Shown here: positions 54,185 through 63,176 of the stretch, piece by piece
Numbering within the stretch: the first letter of the stretch is position 1
Layout: each line of letters begins with the position of its first letter
Source: JBARKJ01 sp963698885
GTDB lineage: Bacteria; Nitrospirota; JACRHJ01
Reading direction: 5' to 3'
Assembly (NCBI GenBank): GCA_963698885.1
Contig: CAVOSJ010000003.1
Span: forward strand, 620,001 to 684,000
Length of the DNA: 64,000 nucleotides
Notes under the pieces: generated by a model
Databases searched by the model: none
Seen by the model: the letters and a program-made list of their open reading frames with translations, nothing else
Told to the model about the DNA's origin: nothing
Position numbers and translations under genes: made by a program

Positions 54185-54957
54185 TGAAAATTATAATAAA
54201 TGCGGACGATCTGGGGTATTCTTTACATACAAACCGGGCAATATTCGAATTAATGGACTTTCATCGAATCACTTCGGCGACGCTGCTTGCCGATGGCCCG
54301 GCATTCGAGAATGCAGTAAAACAAATATATTCTTACCGGGATTTTTCGTTTGGGGTTCATCTTAACTTAACGGAATTTTCTTCTCTAACGCACCCGCCGG
54401 TATTTTACGACGAAGGTCTTATCGATGAAAAAGGGATATTTACGGGGAATTTATCTAAGGTTGTCCATACCCGGTTTTTAAAAGATGCAATACTGCAGGA
54501 ATGGGAACAGCAGGTCAAGAAAGTTTTGGATAACGGGGTCCACATCTCGCATTTCGATTCGCACCACCATACCCATACACTGCCCTGGTTGTTTATGCAG
54601 CTTAAGAAGCTTCAGAAGAAATTCGGGATCCGAAAAGTTCGCGGCACAATGAATTGGTACCATCATGACAAACGTCAGCCACCTTTCGGATTACTCCTTC
54701 GCAAAAAAGCGTGGCGCTTTGTATTGTGTAGCTATTTCAGTTCAAAAACTACAGATTATTTTACCAAGGCAGACTGGTTTTTGAAAAGTCTCGAAAATGG
54801 TGGAAAAGATATAGGAATTGTGGAACTGATGTGTCACCCCGGTCACCCATATTATCCGGGTCAAGATTATAGTATCGATGAAAAGAAGCTGTTATGCTCA
54901 GAGTGGGTTAATAAATCTCCGTTCCGCATAGAGTTAATTTCTTATAATCAGCTGTGA
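54184..54957 (+). CDS. YdjC/ChbG-family carbohydrate deacetylase
   Basis: The 257-residue protein is intact. It starts MKIIINADDLGYSLHTNRAI, the NADDxG metal motif, and has FGVHLNLTE, HFDSHHHTHTLPW with paired histidines and VELMCHPGHP near the end. YdjC/ChbG enzymes remove N-acetyl groups from sugars such as diacetylchitobiose; HpnK relatives occur in hopanoid clusters. Its ATG overlaps the FkbH-like stop, so they are co-translated. It probably trims a sugar of the surface polymer. Confidence 0.9.
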   Translation: MKIIINADDLGYSLHTNRAIFELMDFHRITSATLLADGPAFENAVKQIYSYRDFSFGVHLNLTEFSSLTHPPVFYDEGLIDEKGIFTGNLSKVVHTRFLKDAILQEWEQQVKKVLDNGVHISHFDSHHHTHTLPWLFMQLKKLQKKFGIRKVRGTMNWYHHDKRQPPFGLLLRKKAWRFVLCSYFSSKTTDYFTKADWFLKSLENGGKDIGIVELMCHPGHPYYPGQDYSIDEKKLLCSEWVNKSPFRIELISYNQL

Positions 54958-54976
54958 TTTAGCTTGATAGGTTGAT

Positions 54977-55005
54977 TTGACATATAGCTGTCGATGGTCT
55001 ATTCT
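54977..55005 (+). promoter_or_regulatory. Sigma70-type promoter within the polysaccharide cluster
   Basis: TTGACA (54977-54982), 17 nt, then TATTCT (55000-55005) lie just after the deacetylase gene and upstream of the flippase unit. The start would be near 55012. Confidence 0.6.
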
Positions 55006-55006
55006 T

Positions 55007-55245
55007 TAATAAGAATCCTTCATAGCCAAATACTACAGAGAACCGCGTTTTAAAAGAGCATATCCGTTTTCAAAAAAGCTTTTCGCCCTCGCTGTTTCAA
55101 TTCACCAAAATATAACTAATTCAGATAATACATTGCCTGGATCATGATCTATAGGATTCACACCGAATGCATATGATAGGCTTCCGTCTGAAGACGAGAA
55201 TATTTATGCCGAGATAAGGCAGTACCCGCAGAAGGTGGTGTAGAT
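55007..55245 (+). other. Possible gene remnant before the flippase gene
   Basis: The 291-nt gap 54958-55248 has coding-like pieces. From 55011 to about 55143 a frame reads AKYYREPRFKRAYPFSKKLFAL, and just before the flippase another reads LPSEDENIYAEIRQYPQKVV and stops. They could be the broken end of a deleted transferase gene. No start or family can be assigned. Confidence 0.3.
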
Positions 55246-55248
55246 TAG

Positions 55249-56526
55249 ATGAAAAGAGACCTGATAATAACCGTAATAACCTACGCCTTCTGCTTCCTTT
55301 GCGGCATTTTCATCTTCAAGATGGCCGCCAAAGGAGTTTGGTCCTGTGGGGTTTGGCGAGTATGCGCTGGTAAGACGGGCGGTAAGTTTCATGGAACCTG
55401 TCCTCCTGATGGGTCTTAGCGTCGGCCTCACCCGGTACATAGCCATCTCGTCAACAACAAAAGAGGATGCAGCACTCAAGACAGGCTGCATATATTATCG
55501 CGGGATATAGCTCCGTCCTGCTCTTTTCGTTCTTGTTATTTGCGATCATTAACCTTATGCCCAGGCTTGCTTTCAAGAGCACTTTTTGGAGCGTCGGGCT
55601 ATGAGGGCTATATTAGAATCATCTCATTACTGGCCGAAAGCACCATTTGCAGTTCCCTTGTTTTTGCCTATTACAGAGGCAACGGAAAATTCGTACAGGC
55701 GAATATTCTCATAGCCTTTTCTCAGGGCATCGTTCCGCTCGCGGCGCTCTTTTTTATCGGTTCGGTGAAGCCCGCGCTCGAAGTTACCGCGGCAGGCACT
55801 TTCCTGGTCGCCCTTTTCTTTTCCGTGCCTGCAGTGAAGCTGGCCCTTACGTGCCCCAAGGGGATTAAACTAATCCCGTCGCTAAAAGAGCTTCTAAGAT
55901 ATGGCTTGGCCCGGGTTCCGGGTGATATAAGCATGGCAGCCATTCTGGCCCTGCCTGTATTTTTGACCGCGAACCTGTTTGGGATAAAGCAAGCAGGCTT
56001 TGTCGCGTTCGGGGTAAGCATGGTTTCAATGGTAAGGGCGGTCTTCCAGCCAGTAGGCCTCATCACCCTGCCGAAACTGAGTTCAATCCTTTCCGAAGGC
56101 AGAAATGACGAGGCGCGGACTATCCTGCAAAAGACAATTAAGTATACCGCGATAATATCTTTCGCGGTGACGATCGCCCTGTTCTTGTCGGCAAAGTATG
56201 TGGTGCATTATTGGCTGGGGCCGCAGTTCGATGAAGCGACCGGGATAGTAAGGCTTGCGATGCTGGCGGCAGTGCCGAACGCGTTGTTTGTAGCTCTAAG
56301 GAGTTCCGTTGATGCGGCGAACGTCAAGGCAGTTAATGCGGTAAACATTTACAAGGCCCTGTTCGTCTCCGCACTTGCATACCTCATGGTAAAAGCCGGC
56401 CATTTTCCACTTACCGGCATCCCCCTGTCTTTCATTATCGGGATGGCCGTGCCTCCTTTTTAACAGTAAGGGTTTCCTGTCCACCTACGGATTAAACCTT
56501 AAAATGCTTTTAGCGAGGATAAGGTA
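55249..56526 (+). CDS. Wzx-type polysaccharide flippase (frameshifts)
   Basis: The frame starts at 55249 (MKRDLIITVITYAFCFLCGIFIFKMAAKG), breaks near 55335, 55475 and 55540, runs openly to about 56455 and ends LLFNSKGFLSTYGLNLKMLL in the next frame at 56526. About 12-14 hydrophobic segments, GEYALVRRAVSFMEPVLLMGL early on, and GLARVPGDISMAAILALPVFLTA with PVGLITLPKLSSIL are typical of the MATE-like O-antigen/EPS flippase family. It moves lipid-linked repeat units across the cytoplasmic membrane. Its stop touches the next ATG. Confidence 0.82.
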
Positions 56527-58010
56527 ATGAAAGAAGGGGCTTTTTTACAAGAGCCGGGGTTCAGAACATTAACAACCGCAACGCTGGCGCTCTCGTCTAC
56601 AGTAATTGCAGGCTTAATGTTTACGGAGCTGCCAGGCAAATACAGCGTAATGGCCGTTGCAGCGATATTACTGCTCCTGTTGTCGCTCAAATACCCGGAG
56701 GTCATACTGGGCCTGTTCTGACTGCCGGCATGTTCAATAATGACCCGAGCTTTCAATTCCGTTCATAGACATGACCTATTCCTCGGTATATTAATGGCCC
56801 TTGGGGCGTTTTTAGAAATAAGACGTAAACGCGCCAAGCTTGCGTTTCCGCCTTTAGAGATGTCCCTGCCCTTCCTTTTCATATGCGCCATCTCGGCTTT
56901 TAGCCTCACGTATACAATGGCGCCCGTCTATGGGCTGGATAAACTGCTCAAGTTCTGCACGCTTTCCGCGCTAGCCTTTTTCGGGGCTTTCTACCTTTTG
57001 CGGGGAAACAACAAAATCAGGAACTTCATGGTCGCCTATATAGCGGTCTCGATGCTCACGGCGTTTGATGCCCTCCAGAAAGCCCGAAGCCCGGGTACGA
57101 CACAATATCGGTCGTCGGTTCAGACTACCTTGCCATCGGCGGCGTGATGGCTACCGCATTCATAATGATTTTCCTTTATTTCTTCCTTCGGACAATTTTC
57201 CCGTCCGCAGGGCCTTTTATCTGGCTAGTGCCCGGCCTCGCCACGCTTTATGTCCTCATGATTTCCGGGGCGCGGGGCCCTTTTCTTTCCCTGATACTTA
57301 CCTTGCTAATCATCATTTTGATTGCAATTAAATCCCCACGTCTACAGCCGCAAAATGACGTTCTGGGTTTCGCCCTTCCGGCGGCGGGGGGCGTATACCT
57401 CACGTATCGATTTCGGGCAATTCACAAGGATGTCCCGCGATCGCTCCTCTATTGATGAAGGGGCGGAGACTCGGTCAATATAAGAATTTCCATGATTACG
57501 TCGGCCTTGCAAGCGATGTCACGATGCCCGATTTCCTCATAGGCCTGGGCATAGGCGGTTTCTCATGGTATTACGGCGCGCTAAACAGAACGCGGGGAGC
57601 ATTGGAACGTGTACACGCACCCTGATAACACCTGCTTGAGTTGGGGCCCGAAACCGGCGTCTTCGGCCTGGCTGCGATAATACTACTCATTTACTGGAGT
57701 TTCAGGAAGGGGTATTCCCTGGTAAAAAATGCGACCGGGGATAATTATTATATCGCAGTTACCATTACCTCTATTTTTATTACTCGGTGCTTAACGCGCT
57801 GAAGTCGGGCGACTTGAATGACCAGCGCTTGCTCTATATCATGATCGGGGCCATTTACGCGCTGGAACGCGACATGAAAACAAATCCATCAGTGAAGGCC
57901 GTCATAGAGGGTAAAGAAATTTCAGGCTACGGTGAAGCCCGGACATTAAAGATCGGAGCACAAAATGAAAAAAGAGCCAAAGTCTGCATATTGACATCGT
58001 CGCATAATAC
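56527..58010 (+). CDS. O-antigen polymerase/ligase-like membrane protein (Wzy/WaaL type, frameshifts)
   Basis: The start codon follows the flippase stop directly. Segments in several frames give about ten membrane helices: LTTATLALSSTVIAGLMF, then YSVMAVAAILLLLLSLKYPEV, SLPFLFICAISAFSLTY, and MATAFIMIFLYFFLRTIF with ISGARGPFLSLILTLLII. A periplasmic loop follows with HPDNTCLELGPETGVFGLAAI. The pattern (R/H)xN...LE...GxxG matches the Wzy_C (O-antigen ligase) domain. Breaks lie near 56720, 57090, 57455, 57600, 57635 and 57780. It polymerises or transfers surface polysaccharide. Confidence 0.75.
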
Positions 58011-59106
58011 GGCCTACCCAAGGGCATTCACAAAGAGGGAGAAGCCCGGAAAAAGCGGGATACGACGTAACACTAGGCTTCCGGACGAAACTGACGAGGT
58101 TATTGAAGGAGTCCGGATAAAGGGCGGGCCCAAACAGGAGAGACAGGTTGCAGCGCCTCGTACTGATGCCGATGCGGGTTTTCAGGGCCGGGCTGGCGGA
58201 GAAAGCCGACATTTATCATTTCCATGACCCGGAGCCGGTGCCTTATGGGCTACTCCTCAGGGCGCTCGGCAAGAAAGTTATATACGATGTGCACGAATAC
58301 TATAAGATGAAACTTTTATCAAAAACCCATATACCCGGAGGGTTGAGGCATTTCGCCCCCTGGGCGTTTGACTATTTGAATCCATGGCCCCGCCATTATT
58401 CAGCGGCATCATAGTCGCGGACAGGGACACCGAAAGGAAATTCAAGGGGAGGGCGACAACGGCCGGAATTACGCCATAAAAAAGCTATATTGCCGCCCCG
58501 CGCGCAAATAAAAAAGACGAGAGCGACTTTCAAATGCGTATATGTAGGCGGGCTTGAGGGGGACAGAGGCCTGTTTAAAATGATCGAGGCGATGGAGTAC
58601 GTCGACGATAGGGCCCGGCTGATAATTGCCGGTCTCATATCAGGCCGATCTGGAGAAAGCCAAAAACTAAGGGGTTCGAAAGAGTTGACGACCTGGGCGT
58701 GATACCCTGGCAGAAGGTGCTGGAGCTCCTGCCGGAATGCAACCCGCGCTTGGCGCTGCTTTAGCCCACCCCCGCCTATCTTTACGCGGGCGAGAACACC
58801 GTGAAGCTTTTCGAGTATATGATGGCAGGCATGCCCGTGCTGGTTTTAATTTTCCGAACATGGCAAAGATAATCCAGAACCGATCGCTGCGGGGCTCCGG
58901 CAGACCTGACCGACCCCAAAGAAATAGCAAAGAAAATAATGTATTTCGCCGATAACCCTGAGGTCGCAAGACAGGCGGGAGAAAATGGCAGAAAGGCGAT
59001 AATGGAGAAGTATAACTGGGAAGTGCAATAGAAAAAAATACTCGGGCTATACAGCCGTATCCTTAGGGAAGACCCGAGGGTTAGCGAGAGAAAGGAGACC
59101 GCATGA
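57964..59106 (+). CDS. Glycosyltransferase family 4 protein (frameshifts and two in-frame stops)
   Basis: The start MKK(R)AKVCILTSSHNTAYPRAF is restored by adding one A to the AAAAAA run at 57967. DEVIEGVRI, ADIYHFHDPEPVPYGLLLRAL with the GT4 HDP motif, KVIYDVHEYY and FKCVYVGGLEGDRGLFKMIEAM follow. The nucleotide-binding end reads NTVKLFEYMMAGMPVLV and then DPKEIAKKIMYFADN. Stops at 58762 and 59029 interrupt it besides several indels. It overlaps the Wzy gene by about 45 nt and probably adds a sugar to the growing repeat unit in the cytoplasm. Confidence 0.75.
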
Positions 59107-59750
59107 TAACCGGGAGAAAAAAACCGAAAGCCTGTCTATAGAACGGGCCTGACTGTCGGACATAGGCGGCCTGATTGAGCTTTGTGCAAGAAATATCCCT
59201 CGGATTGGTCGAACGGATTTCGCGCCGCGGGCTGGAAAAAATACCTGGAATATTCGATCGGCAGCCCTCTGTGCATAATATTGATGGCCCGCGCGGAGGG
59301 CGAAAGGTCTGCCGGTTATATATTTTCAACCATCGATTCAAGCCGCTTCTGGCGCGGCTTCGCTTTAAGGCATCCCGTCGCCGCGCTGATGGTTATGGTT
59401 TTCCGGGCTGAACGGAACTCGAAAAAAACAAAGAGATAAGGGAACATGCGGATGGGGAAAATAGAGATACCCCTACATTTTCGTGGGCGCCCGGCGCGCC
59501 GGAAAAGGCCAGGATATTCGGGATCCTGGTGCGCGAAAAGCATCGGGGAAAAGGCCTGGCTACCAAGCTGTATTTATCCCTGTTCGAAATGCTAAAGGAC
59601 AGAAAATGCTCTCTTGTCGAGGAATACATGGGGCCGGATTATTGCAACTATGTCGGAAAAGAGAACCGCATCAGATGGCGGTACCAGAAGGTAAAAGGAG
59701 CGGGCTACAAGATAGTAAAACACCTGAACGAGCTGGAGGGTATCGAATGA
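59103..59750 (+). CDS. GNAT acetyltransferase (frameshifts)
   Basis: Its ATG overlaps the GT4 stop (ATGA). The start (MITGRKK) leads through frame breaks near 59130, 59180 and 59440 to PSDWSNGFRAAGWKKYLEYS, CIILMARAEGERSAGYIF and the acetyl-CoA site IFGILVREKHRGKGLATKLY, ending KGAGYKIVKHLNELEGIE. About 215 residues. GNAT genes in such clusters acetylate amino sugars. The stop overlaps the next ATG as ATGA. Confidence 0.72.
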
Positions 59751-60683
59751 ACGCGCCCGAATTTCCCGGACATAAAAGGTTCGCCTTCACGGTTTTCGAT
59801 GATACCGACTATGCGGTGCTGGAAAACATCAGGCCGATATACGAACTTCTGGACAGGTGGGCATGGCCACCACCAAAAGCGTTTGGGCTCTTCGCCCGCA
59901 AGAGGAGACCGAGCCGCCCGCGCATACGCTGCAGGACAGGGAATATCTGGATTTTATAAAATGGCTGACCGAAAGAGGCTTTGAGATTGCGTTCCATAAC
60001 GCCTCGAACTGCTCAAACAAGCGGGAGACGACGATATCCGCGATGGAATTCTTCAATGAGAAATTAGGTTATTATCCTAAGGCCCATGCCAACCACGAAC
60101 GGAACAAAGAAAACATCTATTGGGGAACGACCGGTCTGAGCCTGGCAGTTTTAAAAAACTTATACGAAATTCTCAACAAGCTCTTTAAATTCAATAGCGC
60201 CGTCTCTGAAGGGCATAAGCCCGATTCTCCATATTTCTGGGGCGATATCTGCCAGAGCAGGATCAAGTATGTCAGAAATTTTGTCTTCAGGGAAACTAAC
60301 CTGCTCCGGGTAAACCCGACCATGCCCTACAGAGACCCGAAAAAAACTTTCGTCAACTACTGGTTTTCCTCCTGCGAAGGAGCGGATGTGAATAGTTTTA
60401 ACCAGCTGCTTTCTTCCAGAAACCAGGAAAGCCTCGAACGCGAAGGCGGCGTATGCATCGTATATACGCATTTTGCGGACGGCTTTGTAAAAGACGGCAA
60501 GGTGAACCCGAAGACGGAGGAACTGCTCACCGAGCTTTCGCGGCGCAATGGCTGGTTCGTCCCGGTGTCACGCTTTGGGACCACCTGCTGTCCAGACAGA
60601 CCAGGGAGATCCTGTCCTATCGCGAGAGGATGAACATGGAGCTCAGGTGGTTTTTTTCAAAATTGATTCACAGGACTTCATAA
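59747..60683 (+). CDS. Polysaccharide deacetylase-like protein (two frameshifts)
   Basis: The start overlaps the GNAT stop. FAFTVFDDTDYAVLENIRPIYEL holds the metal-binding DD motif. After a break near 59855 the frame continues through WLTERGFEIAFHNASN with a conserved His, AHANHERN, and GGVCIVYTHFADGF. A second break near 60570 leads to TLWDHLLSRQTREILSYRER, ending at 60683. About 312 residues. The family is the NodB-like fold group seen in exopolysaccharide clusters. It may act on the polymer or a lipid-linked intermediate. Confidence 0.78.
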
Positions 60684-60695
60684 ACGGGTGGACAC

Positions 60696-61697
60696 ATGAA
60701 ACTCGAAATTATATCGGATATGGCTCCACAGGCGTGGGATGAAGCAATCGATGGCTTTGATACCAAATGCCTCTTTCATCAGTCCGCGTGGCTCAATTAC
60801 ATCGAAGAAACGCAAGGCGCGAAGACGCTCCGGTTCCGGATAACGGACAACGGAAAACAGCAGGGCTACTTTACCGGCCTTATTGTAAGGAAGGGACCTT
60901 TGCAAATCCTGGGAAGCCCGCTTCCCGGCTGGACCACGGACTACATGGGCCCGATAGTCAATAAGGACTTTGACTTCGAGAAGTTCATTGACACGCTCGA
61001 TGCGACCTGCAGACTGTTAAAAATCCATCATATCGAACTTAGCAGCCATTTTCTCCCCGTTGACCTGATGCGTCGCAAGGGATATGCCGTCCAGGAAAAA
61101 ATAACCTACGTGGTGTCTTTGTCCGAAGACGAAGAACTCATGCGGAAACGCCTTGATCGCAAGTGCAGGCAGAATATCCGCAAAGCCATAAAAAAAAATC
61201 TCGTCGTTGAAGAATGCAACGACCAATCCGTTATAGATGAATATTATCTCCAGCTCATTGACGTGTTCGCGAGGCAGAAGCTTGTGCCGACATACTCTCT
61301 TGAAAGAGTCAGGAGCCTGTTCAAAATACTTCACCCAGGCTCGATAGTTGCCCTGCAGGTGAGACATGAAGACAAGGTTATAGCTACCGGCCTTTTCCCA
61401 TATGACAGCCGCTGCGTTTATATATTCGGAGCGGCATCTTACAGAAAATTCCAGGGCCTGTATCCAAACGAACTGCTTTACTGGACGTCCATGACCATGT
61501 TCGGGAAGAAAGGATTGCCCCAAATGGACATGTGCGGAGATGGAAGCTTCAAGCCAAAGTTCGGCGCTCGCGAGGTGAAGGTATATAGATATGCAAAGAG
61601 CTATAATGCCGCCGCGAAGCTGGGCAGAGAACTCTACCGGAAAGCGTACAGCGTAAAACAGGCCCTGAACGGAAGGCTGGCAAAGTTTAGGGTATAA
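60696..61697 (+). CDS. FemAB-like (GNAT-fold) transferase
   Basis: The 333-residue frame is intact. It reads CLFHQSAWLNYIEETQGAKTL, LGSPLPGWTTDYMGPI, RKCRQNIRKAIKKNLVVEE and VIATGLFPYDSRCVYIFGAASYRKFQGLYPN, and ends with DMCGDGSFKPKFGAREVKVYRYAKS. This is the pattern of FemAB/BioF2-like transferases, which use aminoacyl or acyl donors. In polysaccharide clusters (for example with PEP-CTERM systems) such proteins sit next to deacetylases, as here. The substrate is unknown. Confidence 0.85.
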   Translation: MKLEIISDMAPQAWDEAIDGFDTKCLFHQSAWLNYIEETQGAKTLRFRITDNGKQQGYFTGLIVRKGPLQILGSPLPGWTTDYMGPIVNKDFDFEKFIDTLDATCRLLKIHHIELSSHFLPVDLMRRKGYAVQEKITYVVSLSEDEELMRKRLDRKCRQNIRKAIKKNLVVEECNDQSVIDEYYLQLIDVFARQKLVPTYSLERVRSLFKILHPGSIVALQVRHEDKVIATGLFPYDSRCVYIFGAASYRKFQGLYPNELLYWTSMTMFGKKGLPQMDMCGDGSFKPKFGAREVKVYRYAKSYNAAAKLGRELYRKAYSVKQALNGRLAKFRV

Positions 61698-61713
61698 TGA
61701 ACGGAGAGTAATT

Positions 61714-62816
61714 ATGGACGCGCCAATAACTCATGCCGGGGAAATTGAAATTGCTGTGTCCTTTTCCGCCCTCTTGTTACCGTTATCCTGCCCTGCCGGA
61801 ACGAAGAGAAGTTTATTGCGGGCTGTTTGGATTCCATAACTTCTTCAGACTATCCGAAGGACAGGCTGGAAGTGCTTGTCGTCGACGGAATGAGCGAGGA
61901 CGGCACACGGGAAATCCTGGCCAGATATACAAGCCTTTATCAATTTATAAAGATGGTTGAGAATGCAAAGAGGACAACACCCTGCGCATTCAACCTCGGA
62001 ATTAAAAATGCCCGCGGTGAAATTATAATAATAATGGGCATGCATGCGACTTACGCCAGCGACTATATTACTAAATGCGTTCAATATCTTGAACAGTATG
62101 CCGTAGACAACGTCGGAGGCGTGATGGTCACCGTGCCGAGAGACAATACGCTTACAGGCAAGGCCATAGCGCAGGCATTATCGCATAGGTTTGGCGTTGG
62201 CAATTCAATGTTCAGGTCGGGGACCAAAGAGCCTGTATTCGTCGATACCGTGTTTGGAGGTTGCTATAAAAAAGAGGTATTTGATCGGATCGGGCTTTTC
62301 AATGAAAAGCTTGTCAAGCACCAGGATATGGAGTTGAACTGCAGGTTAAGGGCATCCGGCGGGCACATCCTGCTTGCACCGGATATCGTCTGCCAATATT
62401 ATGCCCGCACGGATATAAAATCCTTCCTCCTGCATAATTTCGGTAATGGATTTTCCATCTTCAGCTCCCTGAAGGAGAGCAAAGTAAAACCTGTTTCCGT
62501 CAGACATCTTATCCCCCTTATTTTTGTAACCTCCCTTATTACTTCAATATCCCTCTCCATATTTTCCCCGGTCTTTGTTTGGCTGCTGTCGGCAATTTTA
62601 TGCTCATATATTTCAGCCGCTCTTTATTTTTCCTTCAAGATAAGCCGGGACAGGAAAGACCCGAAACTGATACTTGCCATGCCCCCGGTCTTTGCACTGC
62701 TTCACATCAGTCACGGTCTCGGATCGCTCTATGGAGTTCTAAGTCTTTTGGCATCAAGGCGTTTCTGGTCAGACCACATCTTCGCCGCCCGGAATGCTCC
62801 TGTCAGGTTAAAATAA
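61714..62816 (+). CDS. Glycosyltransferase family 2, ExoA-like (frameshift near the 5' end)
   Basis: The ATG at 61714 follows GGAGAG. After some 15 codons an indel near 61775 is needed, then the frame reads TVILPCRNEEKFIAGCLDSI, ending at 62816. The GT2 domain has LEVLVVDGMSEDGTREIL with DxD-like acidic residues, GVMVTVPRDNTLTGKAIAQAL, CYKKEVFDRIGLFNEKL and HQDMELNCRL. Three C-terminal membrane segments follow, as in succinoglycan ExoA. It would add a sugar at the cytoplasmic membrane face. Confidence 0.86.
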
Positions 62817-62837
62817 GGCCGTTATCCGCTTCATAAT

Positions 62838-62866
62838 TTGACAGTAAGCTGCTGAAATACTATAAT
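62838..62866 (+). promoter_or_regulatory. Perfect consensus sigma70 promoter of csbD
   Basis: TTGACA (62838-62843), exactly 17 nt, then TATAAT (62861-62866). Both boxes match the consensus in all positions. It starts 22 nt after the GT2 stop and about 73 nt before csbD. Confidence 0.9.
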
Positions 62867-62910
62867 AATATAGTGGTGATATAAATGAACCTTTATGCAA
62901 GGAGTAACAT

Positions 62911-63120
62911 ATGTACGAGGACATCCTTAAAGGGAGCTGGAAGGAGCTCAAGGGTTCGGTCATGCAGAAATGGGGCAAACTGACTGACGACGATCTTACC
63001 GCTATCGAAGGTTCGGCAACCAAACTCGTTGGGATCCTGCAAAAGAAATACGGCTATGACAAGATTAAAGCGGAGAAGGAATACAGCGACTTTATGGCGC
63101 ATCACAAAAAAGCGGCATGA
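62911..63120 (+). CDS. CsbD-family stress protein
   Basis: The 69-residue protein has the CsbD pattern: ILKGSWKELKGSVMQKWGKLTDDDLTAIEG-type front and LVGILQKKYGYDKIKAEKEYSDF. CsbD/YjbJ proteins are small, hydrophilic and strongly induced in general stress; their mode of action is unknown. GGAG lies 6 nt before the ATG. A perfect housekeeping-type promoter upstream and a terminator downstream make it a strong single-gene unit. Confidence 0.92.
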   Translation: MYEDILKGSWKELKGSVMQKWGKLTDDDLTAIEGSATKLVGILQKKYGYDKIKAEKEYSDFMAHHKKAA

Positions 63121-63145
63121 GTCCAAGTCCTGGCCTGACAAAATA

Positions 63146-63176
63146 AAAGGGGCTTGCGAAAGCGGCCCTTTTTTTA
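63146..63176. terminator. Terminator between csbD and the aldehyde dehydrogenase gene
   Basis: AAAGGGGC and GCGGCCCTTT form a stem closed by TTGCGAAA, followed by TTTTTTT on the plus strand; AAAATAAAA-type sequence on the other side gives a T-run on the minus strand as well. It can therefore end both convergent transcripts. Confidence 0.85.

Noticed and set aside
56700..59040. Stop-codon recoding (TGA or TAG read as an amino acid) in the polysaccharide genes
   Set aside because: Most breaks are frame changes rather than isolated stops, and intact genes nearby use both codons as normal stops.
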